Source of the DNA: Patescibacteria group bacterium
GTDB taxonomy: Bacteria > Patescibacteria > Microgenomatia > UBA12405
NCBI GenBank assembly: GCA_023380755.1
Contig: JAMCSD010000001.1
Location: 1-25,218 of the forward strand
Reading direction: 5' to 3'
Length of the DNA stretch: 25,218 bases
The translations under genes and the position numbers were made by a program. Below, in pieces: positions 16,427 to 21,025 of this stretch; the stretch's first letter is position 1, and each line of letters begins with the position of its first letter. The notes under the pieces are model-generated. The model did not search any database. It saw only the letters and a list, made by a program, of their open reading frames with translations, and was not told the DNA's origin.

Positions 16427-16891
16427 TCACTTAGCCGGATAGCACCCAGCACCTACCTTAATCCCCATTCCTTTCGGAACTGTGGCACCTTCAGCCCAGG
16501 TAATCCCTCCGTTGGTAATACACCACCGTGAGCATGTTCCCCGGACCGGAGAACATAAGTTCCACGTATAATCTTGGCCTTTCTTAGTACCGCCCACGGT
16601 ATTTACCGCCGCTACCGTATTTTCACTCACCGCCGTCGGTGCCAGCACTTCCGTTTCTTGTCGCGCTTTCTGCACCGGCTGGCTGACTTCCACCACTACT
16701 CCACCAGGAGCCGGAGGTAGTTCGTCGGTAGGGGCTACAGTCGGCAGCTCCCTTCCTATCTTTCCGGTAATTTCCGTTGCCTGCATCCCTTGCCAGCGGA
16801 TAGCCACTACTATCGCTGCCACCAGCAAAATGACTCCACCAATCACATACAGTATCGTCTTGCGGTTAATCAGTGACTTCATCTGGTTCAT
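16427..16891 (-). CDS. Single-pass membrane protein with Cys-containing extracytoplasmic domain
   Basis: 154 residues, family not recognised. Residues 12-30 (ILYVIGGVILLVAAIVVAI) form one membrane segment after a basic N-terminus. A Pro/Glu/Thr/Val-rich linker follows, and the C-terminal 55 residues hold four cysteines (NLCSPVRGTCSRWCITNGG, GAGCYPAK), a possible small disulfide- or metal-stabilised domain outside the cell. It has a strong GGAGG site before its ATG, 3 nt from the preceding gene. Co-expressed with a multi-pass membrane protein and a lipoprotein. Confidence 0.7.
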   Translation of the reverse strand: MNQMKSLINRKTILYVIGGVILLVAAIVVAIRWQGMQATEITGKIGRELPTVAPTDELPPAPGGVVVEVSQPVQKARQETEVLAPTAVSENTVAAVNTVGGTKKGQDYTWNLCSPVRGTCSRWCITNGGITWAEGATVPKGMGIKVGAGCYPAK

Positions 16892-16894
16892 TAT

Positions 16895-17356
16895 TTACCT
16901 CCGTCGCGGAATGCCTCCTCGGGCCCTAATTTCTTTGGCTATTTGATTAGCCTGTTCATCTATCTTATCTAGCTGGTCCTGTAGCTGTTGAACTTCGTTA
17001 TGATTATTGCCTGCCATTTCGACTAACTGTACCAGCTGGTAAAACGCAAACAAAATGCCTATTACCCAAGCTGGATTAAAGTTTGGCGGGATAGCCACTG
17101 GCAGTCTCACCAACTGCAAAAGAAAAATGTAATAGAGCACCAAACCCAAAATACTGGCACCCCATTCCACATACTTCACCATGTCATTACTTTCGTACTT
17201 TGACAAGAAAGCGATCACTAAAAATGCTAGCCCATAAAACAATCGATACTCCGGATTTTTCAATCCAAAGTAAATCATCGCTACCACCAAAAGTATCTGG
17301 ATGGTATCTGACAGCGCGTCTTTAAGCATATTTTTCGCCAAAACTGTTAGGATCAT
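16895..17356 (-). CDS. Multi-pass membrane protein with C-terminal coiled coil
   Basis: 153 residues, family not recognised. About four hydrophobic segments are seen (roughly 17-32, 38-54, 63-85, 93-113), followed by a heptad-like charged helix (EVQQLQDQLDKIDEQANQIAKEI-type, about 118-143) and a basic tail ending in RGGIPRRR. The start is preceded by GAGGTGA, a good ribosome binding site. First gene of the operon that includes the Cys-rich single-pass protein and the lipoprotein. The leader carries the same AATTCGGAGA motif as the miniprotein operon and an attenuator-like terminator. Confidence 0.7.
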   Translation of the reverse strand: MILTVLAKNMLKDALSDTIQILLVVAMIYFGLKNPEYRLFYGLAFLVIAFLSKYESNDMVKYVEWGASILGLVLYYIFLLQLVRLPVAIPPNFNPAWVIGILFAFYQLVQLVEMAGNNHNEVQQLQDQLDKIDEQANQIAKEIRARGGIPRRR

Positions 17357-17373
17357 TTCTCACCTCTTTTTCT

Positions 17374-17390
17374 TCTCCGAATTGTCAAGG
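17374..17390 (-). repeat. Leader motif, copy 1
   Basis: Minus-strand CCTTNACAATTCGGAGA, immediately before the ribosome binding site of the gene starting at 17356. It matches 16 of 17 positions with 18158-18174, which lies just before the first miniprotein gene. The only difference is the N. Confidence 0.6.
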
Positions 17391-17410
17391 TTCTGTACCT
17401 TTTATCCTTA

Positions 17411-17426
17411 AAGTGGCTTACCACTT
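17411..17426 (-). promoter_or_regulatory. Leader hairpin
   Basis: AAGTGG and CCACTT form a perfect 6-bp stem with a 4-nt loop, in the leader of the membrane-protein operon between the attenuator-like terminator and the shared leader motif. Confidence 0.4.
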
Positions 17427-17440
17427 CTGATTTTTGGCAC

Positions 17441-17476
17441 AAAAAAAGCCGACTCTACAAATAAAAGAGTGCGGCT
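17441..17476 (-). terminator. Intrinsic terminator or attenuator
   Basis: In minus sense, AGCCGCACTCT pairs with AGAGTCGGCT (one bulge) and is followed directly by seven U residues (17441-17447). It lies after the miniprotein operon and also about 30-65 nt downstream of a promoter at 17514-17543, so it either ends the upstream operon, makes a short RNA, or attenuates transcription into the 17356 gene. Confidence 0.7.
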
Positions 17477-17513
17477 AAAACTTTGTTGTTTACTAAAAGA
17501 AACAACATGCGCG

Positions 17514-17543
17514 ATTATACATCACCATTACATATAACTTCAA
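17514..17543 (-). promoter_or_regulatory. Promoter of the membrane-protein operon
   Basis: Minus-strand TTGAAG, 18-nt spacer, TATAAT. Predicted transcription start is near 17507. A GTTGTTT/AAACAAC hairpin (17484-17505) and then the terminator at 17441-17476 follow directly. The promoter sits just beyond the end of the 81-residue gene. Confidence 0.5.
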
Positions 17544-17544
17544 G

Positions 17545-17790
17545 CTAATTATTTATCTCCAGGGGAAATATTCGGAGAGACAGGAACGTCGTGGCAAAGT
17601 GAAGAAGCAGACAGTTGCCTGCTTCTTCTTCGAAACGAGTACTAGTTGGGGTTGGAGTATTTTGGGATGGGTTACTTTTTTCGAAAAAATTTATAAAGAT
17701 TATCATCAAAATGGCAATTATTATCAACACCATCAGGAGCAAAATCCTGATCCTTTTCGCCATCGCTTCGCGATCTTCCGTAGTAATCAC
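17545..17790 (-). CDS. Small single-pass membrane protein (81 aa)
   Basis: Family not recognised. The GTG start at 17790 overlaps the stop of the previous miniprotein as GTGA, which indicates translational coupling and favours this start over the TTG at 17793 or the ATG at 17763. A short polar N-terminus (ITTEDREAMAKRIR) precedes a long hydrophobic segment (about residues 17-35, LLLMVLIIIAILMIIFI). A Pro/Thr/Ser-rich linker (SNPSQNTPTPTSTR) and a short hydrophobic tail follow. Last of four coupled miniprotein genes. Confidence 0.6.
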   Translation of the reverse strand: MITTEDREAMAKRIRILLLMVLIIIAILMIIFINFFEKSNPSQNTPTPTSTRFEEEAGNCLLLHFATTFLSLRIFPLEINN

Positions 17791-17897
17791 CAAAAACCTA
17801 CCGCCCTTAATCCGGCTGTGATCAGCGCCACAATTATCAGGCAGACAACCACCGTCATCACAAACTTTATCGGAATCCGTCCCAATACCTGCAACAT
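17787..17897 (-). CDS. Membrane miniprotein (36 aa)
   Basis: Reads MLQVLGRIPIKFVMTVVVCL and ends LRAVGFW, with one hydrophobic segment covering about residues 9-27. It has a strong GGAGG site, starts at the base next to the TAG of the previous gene, and its TGA overlaps the GTG of the next (GTGA). Tight packing within a chain of four similar-sized genes is the main evidence that it is real. Function unknown. Confidence 0.6.
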   Translation of the reverse strand: MLQVLGRIPIKFVMTVVVCLIIVALITAGLRAVGFW

Positions 17898-18002
17898 CTA
17901 ACCTCCAAGTATTGCCCTAACCAAAGCGTCAACCAACCAAAAGGCAACCGGCATGGCCACCAGGAACGGTACCCACCAAAAGTCTTTCTTCAAGGTCTCC
18001 AT
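17898..18002 (-). CDS. Membrane miniprotein (34 aa)
   Basis: Reads METLKKDFWWVPFLVAMPVA onward to ALVRAILGG: a charged, aromatic-rich N-terminus and one hydrophobic segment. GGAGG lies 4 nt before the ATG. A longer frame to 18086 would overlap the upstream gene and lacks a ribosome binding site, so the short start is chosen. Its stop touches the next gene's ATG (TAGATG). Function unknown. Confidence 0.6.
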   Translation of the reverse strand: METLKKDFWWVPFLVAMPVAFWLVDALVRAILGG

Positions 18003-18016
18003 TTTGCCTCCATGAG

Positions 18017-18145
18017 TTAATGAGTCAAAGCGATTACCATCAGGGTCACAAATACGAGACTTAGCGGCACGAACCAATACAACCACTTAGCCTGTGGTTT
18101 GTGGCCTACTCTTAAAGCACCCGGCTCGATTGGCATTCTGTCCAT
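18017..18145 (-). CDS. Membrane miniprotein (42 aa)
   Basis: Reads MDRMPIEPGALRVGHKPQAK, then a hydrophobic segment (about residues 21-40: WLYWFVPLSLVFVTLMVIAL). AGGAGG precedes the ATG at the ideal distance, so the longer frame to 18211 is rejected. First gene of the miniprotein operon, about 80 nt downstream of a good promoter (18233-18261) with a two-hairpin leader. Function unknown; such short single-pass proteins often act as subunits or regulators of membrane complexes. Confidence 0.6.
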   Translation of the reverse strand: MDRMPIEPGALRVGHKPQAKWLYWFVPLSLVFVTLMVIALTH

Positions 18146-18157
18146 ACTGCCTCCTTC

Positions 18158-18174
18158 TCTCCGAATTGTGAAGG
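18158..18174 (-). repeat. Leader motif, copy 2
   Basis: Second copy of the minus-strand CCTTNACAATTCGGAGA element, directly before the AGGAGG site of the first miniprotein gene. See 17374-17390. Confidence 0.6.
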
Positions 18175-18186
18175 AACCAAATGATT

Positions 18187-18229
18187 CTCTTAGCGCCTTG
18201 CTAAGAACCAATAGGCCTTTTAGCCTATT
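18187..18229 (-). promoter_or_regulatory. Two tandem leader hairpins of the miniprotein operon
   Basis: In the 80-nt leader, AATAGGC/GCCTATT (18210-18216 with 18223-18229) and TCTTAGC/GCTAAGA (18187-18193 with 18200-18206) are perfect 7-bp stems with 5- to 6-nt loops, placed head to tail right after the transcription start. Confidence 0.5.
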
Positions 18230-18232
18230 TTA

Positions 18233-18261
18233 AGTATAGCACTATAGCCCTAAAAATTCAA
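18233..18261 (-). promoter_or_regulatory. Promoter of the miniprotein operon
   Basis: Minus-strand TTGAAT, 17-nt spacer, TATACT, with TGC just before the -10 (extended). Predicted transcription start is near 18226. Confidence 0.65.
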
Positions 18262-18276
18262 ATTATAGGATATACT

Positions 18277-18510
18277 CTAATTCTCAAATCGGCTGCCGTA
18301 ATCCCGGACTTCGGGTACACCAATATTACACATCGGATTGGGACAATCCAACACCTCATGATCCCCCACCATCCGCTTCACCAAAGCCGTTCCGCAGCGG
18401 CATTTTGGTATTTGGGCATAATCCTTGGCAGCCGCCCGCTCTAATGCTTCTTTGATTTGCTTGGGAGTACTATAACCTTTCTCGTTGGCACCGTTACCTT
18501 TGCGTATCAT
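18277..18510 (-). CDS. Small zinc-ribbon-like protein (77 aa)
   Basis: Family not recognised. The N-terminal half is charged and probably helical (STPKQIKEALERAAAKDY). The C-terminal half has four cysteines arranged as C-x-C (KCRCGTALV) and C-x4-C (DCPNPMCNIG), spaced like a zinc ribbon. It starts 12 nt after the 3' U-tract of RNA unit D and has no Shine-Dalgarno site, so it may be leaderless or expressed by readthrough from unit D. It ends just before the promoter region of the miniprotein operon. Confidence 0.65.
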   Translation of the reverse strand: MIRKGNGANEKGYSTPKQIKEALERAAAKDYAQIPKCRCGTALVKRMVGDHEVLDCPNPMCNIGVPEVRDYGSRFEN

Positions 18511-18579
18511 TGTGTTTTCTTAAAAATAAAAAAGTCGGGAAAATAGATGAAAGAGAATAAGTAAGTTAAAAGGATAATA

Positions 18580-18653
18580 AAAAAGGCTGTTTGCTCAAGA
18601 AGAACGAGCATAAAGGGTGGAGCCACCTCCCTCCCCTTTGTTTTAAAGCAAAC
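18580..18653 (-). terminator. Internal terminator-like structure of unit D
   Basis: GTTTGCT (18647-18653) pairs with AGCAAAC (18589-18595), followed by CAGCC and U6. A competing TGCTC/GAGCA hairpin uses part of the same 3' strand, so two folds are possible. It lies 24 nt after the stop of the 64-residue ORF. Confidence 0.5.
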
Positions 18654-18676
18654 GTATTTAATTGTAGTTCTGGACT

Positions 18677-18871
18677 CTAAGCACCATCATGAAAGGCGTC
18701 CCGGTGAGCCAACCTAATACTGCGGCGTTTTTCCCGGCGCAACTCATTGGCCCGACGCTGATCGACCACCCTCCACTGTTTCCCTTCTTCAGAGACATAC
18801 GCCATCTTATTACCAACCCGTACCGCCGCGGAAATGTTCGCCACGATCTTGTTAACACGGCCTTTTGCCAT
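18677..18871 (-). CDS. Small basic protein of unknown function (64 aa), inside RNA unit D
   Basis: Reads MAKGRVNKIVANISAAVRVG and then a charged helical part (VVDQRRANELRREKRRSIRL). It is strongly basic, with no cysteines or membrane segment, so it could bind nucleic acid. GGAGG lies 11 nt before the ATG, rather far. A longer GTG start at 18976 lacks a good ribosome binding site. It is followed by the terminator-like structure at 18580-18653. It is uncertain whether this is a translated gene or an open frame within a structured RNA. Confidence 0.4.
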   Translation of the reverse strand: MAKGRVNKIVANISAAVRVGNKMAYVSEEGKQWRVVDQRRANELRREKRRSIRLAHRDAFHDGA

Positions 18872-19049
18872 TTCGAAAAAAACCTCCACGAAAGATCTAT
18901 ACTGACTACTGATTACTGATTCACTTGGTGAACACCACCACAAAGCCACCCTTAGTGGACTTATGGCGGTGCTCACCTTCTACTTCCCGACTTTTTAAAG
19001 AACATTACGCCCTGCTTTGATTCGCTATGAATTAAGCAGTTAACGCAAT

Positions 19050-19055
19050 ATTATA
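19050..19055 (-). promoter_or_regulatory. -10 box of RNA unit D
   Basis: Perfect minus-strand TATAAT just after the 3' end of unit C. The -35 is weak (TGTTAA with 16-nt spacing). Confidence 0.5.
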
Positions 19056-19167
19056 AGATAATGTGCAAATTTTAACATAAGCATTAAAGAAAAACAACCG
19101 GAAGAAGAAAAAGGGGTAAAAAAAGAGCAAAACGCGAGAATAGGAGTAAAGGCCAAAAATAGAAAAT

Positions 19168-19211
19168 AAAAAAACGAAGAGGTGTGAATCTTCACTGACC
19201 CACACCTTCTC
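19168..19211 (-). terminator. Intrinsic terminator inside unit C
   Basis: GAGAAGGTGTG pairs with CACACCTCTTC (minus sense, one mismatch and one G-U), followed by seven U residues at 19168-19174. It lies 28 nt after the stop of the Cys-containing 73-residue ORF and 65 nt before the 3' closing strand of the unit. Confidence 0.65.
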
Positions 19212-19239
19212 TATCCGGCGCGAAATTTACGAACTCAGA

Positions 19240-19461
19240 TCATCGGCAAGATCTCGTCGGCACACACGCCCGTCCTGTGAACCGGCATATGCCTGACGGA
19301 GGCGGTCCATAGACACCGCAGGCCCCGTGCCGCGACCCATACTCCGAAACCTTGCGCACCAAGGAGGTCCCCGTACCCGGATCCGGTACGTTTTCTCCGG
19401 CCTCGCTCGACCTCGTACTTCCTTCTTTTTGTGCTTTATCTTCCTTTGGTTGTTCTGACAT
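19240..19461 (-). CDS. Small Cys-containing peptide (73 aa), inside RNA unit C
   Basis: Family not recognised. AAGGAG sits 4 nt before the ATG at 19461. The first 45 residues are charged and probably disordered (SEQPKEDKAQKEGSTRSSEA), with no signal peptide. The last 26 hold four cysteines (48, 59, 66, 72) with Gly, Pro and Arg (HGACGVYGPPPSGICR). A charged leader plus a Cys/Gly-rich tail recalls precursor peptides, but no maturation enzyme is adjacent. It has its own terminator 28 nt downstream. It may instead be a chance frame within the structured RNA. Confidence 0.4.
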   Translation of the reverse strand: MSEQPKEDKAQKEGSTRSSEAGENVPDPGTGTSLVRKVSEYGSRHGACGVYGPPPSGICRFTGRACVPTRSCR

Positions 19462-19523
19462 AAAACTCCTTCGTGAATACGTACGAATCATCGCGAGCAC
19501 TTTAATCCCTCTCTTCTTCACTG

Positions 19524-19586
19524 AAGATGGATTCCGAACTATCTCCGTTCGCCAACTGGCATCAGAAACACTTTGGAGTCCATCTT
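19524..19586 (-). promoter_or_regulatory. Three-way-junction-like RNA element in unit C
   Basis: AAGATGGACTCC (19575-19586) pairs with GGAATCCATCTT (19524-19535), 11 of 12. Two small hairpins lie inside (GCC/GGC at 19551-19560 and GAAC/GTTC at 19536-19550). It ends 63 nt before the start of the 73-residue ORF. The 3' strand overlaps an alternative CTTC/GAAG hairpin, so switching is conceivable. Confidence 0.45.
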
Positions 19587-19661
19587 TTCCGGTTGTTAAA
19601 GAACTACTTTTACCCTTCCTTCCGCCGCTTTGGTGAAAGTATTGTAAAAATCGTCAGGTCC

Positions 19662-19698
19662 AAAAAAAGCCCAAGATCAGATTCACCTATTCTTAGGC
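19662..19698 (-). terminator. Terminator-like hairpin between units B and C
   Basis: GCCTAAG (19692-19698) pairs with CTTGGGC (19669-19675), one G-U pair, 16-nt loop, followed by seven U residues (19662-19668). It would stop transcripts starting near 19708, or catch readthrough from unit B. Confidence 0.55.
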
Positions 19699-19759
19699 CT
19701 TATTCAAAACTAACTTTATACGCGAATACTATCACCAGCCAATGTGCTTTGCAACAGGG

Positions 19760-20359
19760 AAAATAAAAAACACTCTGATAATGATAAAGCGACTAATTTG
19801 GGAATAAGTTAACGTTAAAAAACGGGTGGGAGTGGTAACTCAGCCTACTGTACTCGTCAACGGAACCCGTCTCCCACCCATTTGCCAGAACCTCCTCCTG
19901 TGTGCTGCTATGTATTTTTTCTTTGTTGTTATCCACAGCCTCTTTCGTGTACCTCACCGGAGTGAACTATTATGGAGGTTGGCTCCTTACCCTTACCGGG
20001 TAAATAATCTCTTGTTTCGTCCTAAGGTGCACCTTAAGTCTCACTTTCAAGAGTTACCTACCCGGCTTCGGCTCAAACGGGCGAACTCCAACCAAACTCA
20101 ATTAATCGGTGGATAATCCTCACCATTATCGTCCATTAAGCACCTCCCAAGCTGGTCCCTGCGACCCACTTTAACCTGCGTCTCAAAGTATTGACACCTC
20201 CTTATTTGCTTTCAATGCGCGTTAATCCCTGACCACACCGCCTCGGCCCTGCTCAAGCAGAATCGGGGTGGTGCCGCCAGGTTTCATCATCAGAGTGTTA
20301 AAGTACTTCGACTGGATCTTCGGAAAGCAATTTTCTTGAATCCGGCCTAAAGCTTATCT
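19760..20359 (-). ncRNA. Structured RNA unit B (second tandem copy)
   Basis: Promoter TTGCGG-17-TAAAAT (20366-20394). The box GTACTTTAA is followed by CACTCTGATGATGA (20284-20297, minus sense), which pairs with TCATTATCAGAGTG (19771-19784), 13 Watson-Crick pairs plus one G-U. The unit ends in UUUUUUAUUUU. Internal stems seen by eye include a compound CCTG..ACCACcCCG..CTGC/GCAG stem (about 20231-20280), GGTC/GACC, TTACCC/GGGTAA, TAAGG/CCTTA and a 9-bp GGGTGGGAG/CTCCCACCC stem with U6 (19817-19879). A full anti-SD complement AAGGAGGTG lies at 20195-20203, followed only by tiny frames of 16 and 12 codons. Confidence 0.65.
19817..19879 (-). terminator. Terminator-like hairpin inside unit B
   Basis: GGGTGGGAG (19871-19879, minus sense) pairs 9 of 9 with CTCCCACCC (19824-19832), followed after one base by six U residues. 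The long loop holds an ACGG/CCGT hairpin. It lies 33 nt before the 3' closing strand. Confidence 0.6.
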
Positions 20360-20365
20360 AAACCG

Positions 20366-20394
20366 ATTTTATACCGCCTGAAGCTAAACCGCAA
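20366..20394 (-). promoter_or_regulatory. Promoter of RNA unit B
   Basis: Minus-strand TTGCGG, 17-nt spacer, TAAAAT, starting about 26 nt after the 3' U-tract of unit A. Predicted start is near 20359. Confidence 0.45.
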
Positions 20395-20463
20395 GTAACT
20401 ATGGAAAAAATTAAAGGGGAAATAAAAAACAACAAGCAGTAGTGTAAAGATTAAGAAATAATG

Positions 20464-20539
20464 AAACCGTCCGTGCCAGACAGTGAGGGGCTAAAAAACA
20501 ATAAATCGGATGAAAACCCCTACTGTCTGGTCACGGTTT
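20464..20539 (-). repeat. Long interrupted hairpin in unit A
   Basis: AAACCGT/ACGGTTT (7 bp), CCAGACAGT/ACTGTCTGG (9 bp) and AGGGG/CCCCT (5 bp) stack with small internal loops around a 26-nt AT-rich loop. It is not followed by a U-run, so it is a structural element rather than a terminator. Confidence 0.75.
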
Positions 20540-20554
20540 ACCGGCCGCGGGCGC

Positions 20555-20589
20555 AAAAAAAAGCTAATTAAGGCTGTTTTATATCAGCC
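20555..20589 (-). terminator. Weak terminator-like hairpin inside unit A
   Basis: GGCTG (20585-20589) pairs with CAGCC (20572-20576), then 9 nt, then eight U residues (20555-20562). The gap makes it a poor intrinsic terminator. It occupies the position of the stronger internal terminators of units B, C and D. Confidence 0.35.
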
Positions 20590-21025
20590 AGTCTTTTTGA
20601 AACATGGTGTGTCCCACCTCGAAGGGCGATTTTGTTTGGCGCGTGCCAGGTTAGCCGCCATAGCTAGTCCTGTCATCACATTCGGTTTTCGTCTTTCCGG
20701 CCTCAGGCCCTACGCTTGCCTTTTAGAGTACTGCTTTTTGCTGTCCACTAATTAGCATTTAGTAATGGCCTTTGGCTATCGTTAACGGAATCCCGGTAAA
20801 TGGTGCAACCTGTGCACGTCACCTCCTTATTTTTTTGAGCCGAACGACTTACGTGACTTAAATTACCTCCTCAGCTTAAGGATGAGAACAATCCGCCTAT
20901 TATATAGGGTAGTGGACTCTTCTCACCCTTAAAACTTTGGGTACTACTGCTTGTTGTTAAAGGACCTTAGTTTCCAAAATGCCAACGCTTTGTTAACTCT
21001 TTGAAAAACTAAGTTAGTGTTTTGT

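Larger units (their letters stand above)
18522..19043 (-). ncRNA. Structured RNA unit D (fourth tandem copy)
   Basis: A -10 TATAAT at 19050-19055 predicts a start near 19043. A 5' hairpin CTGCTT/AAGCAG with an inner ATTC/GAAT (19012-19039) comes next, then the conserved box GTTCTTTAA. The closing helix is AAAAAGTCGGGAA (18984-18996, minus sense) paired with TTCCCGACTTTTT (18529-18541), 13 of 13, followed directly by a U-tract (to 18522). Inside are a GGAGG site (18883-18887) with a 64-codon ORF and a terminator-like hairpin ending in U6 near 18580. The layout matches units A, B and C although the helix sequence is different. Confidence 0.6.
19086..19634 (-). ncRNA. Structured RNA unit C (third tandem copy)
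   Basis: The box GTTCTTTAA is followed by AACAACCGGAA (19587-19597, minus sense), which pairs 11 of 11 with TTCCGGTTGTT (19093-19103). A U-rich tail (UUUCUUU) follows. Right after the 5' strand is a 12-bp stem with one mismatch (19575-19586 with 19524-19535) enclosing GCC/GGC and GAAC/GTTC hairpins, a three-way-junction shape. AAGGAG at 19466-19471 starts a 73-codon ORF, and a strong terminator follows at 19168-19211. The transcription start is uncertain: TACAAT at 19641-19646 gives 19634, while a TTGGCT/TATAAA pair gives about 19708. Confidence 0.6.
20420..21019 (-). ncRNA. Structured RNA unit A (first tandem copy)
   Basis: A consensus promoter at 21026-21054 predicts a start near 21019. 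A 5' domain closed by CTTAGTTT/AAACTAAG (21006-21013 with 20966-20973) leads to the box GTCCTTTAA. The closing helix is AACAACAAGCAGTAGT (20943-20958, minus sense) with its exact complement at 20428-20443, 16 of 16, followed by UUUUAUUU. Just inside, TTAAGGGTGAGAA (20920-20932) pairs over 13 bp (one G-U) with 20876-20888 around a CCTAT/ATAGG hairpin. Near the 3' end is a 21-bp interrupted hairpin (20464-20539). AAGGAGGTG, a full anti-SD complement, lies at 20820-20828 but opens only an 11-codon frame. Confidence 0.7.

Noticed and set aside
19352..20755. Plus-strand frames of 79-96 codons at 19352-19636, 19527-19766, 19826-20116 and 20510-20755
   Set aside because: They lie antisense to the structured RNA units, have no consistent ribosome binding sites or promoters, and read as low-plausibility protein (many Leu/Phe/Arg from complementing stems).
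18522..21019. RNase P RNA, tmRNA, SRP RNA or rRNA as the identity of the non-coding region
   Set aside because: No GAGGAAAGTCC or ACAGAAA (RNase P), no TpsiC-arm-like GGTTCGA or CCA end (tmRNA), and none of the conserved rRNA or SRP cores were found on either strand.
18522..21019. Insertion sequence, MITE or integron cassette array
   Set aside because: The terminal repeats differ between units, so they are not shared TIRs, and there is no transposase, integrase or target duplication. Integron attC sites have a common core, which is not seen.
18522..21019. Retron or diversity-generating element
   Set aside because: Inverted ends would fit a retron ncRNA, but no reverse transcriptase is encoded anywhere in the window.
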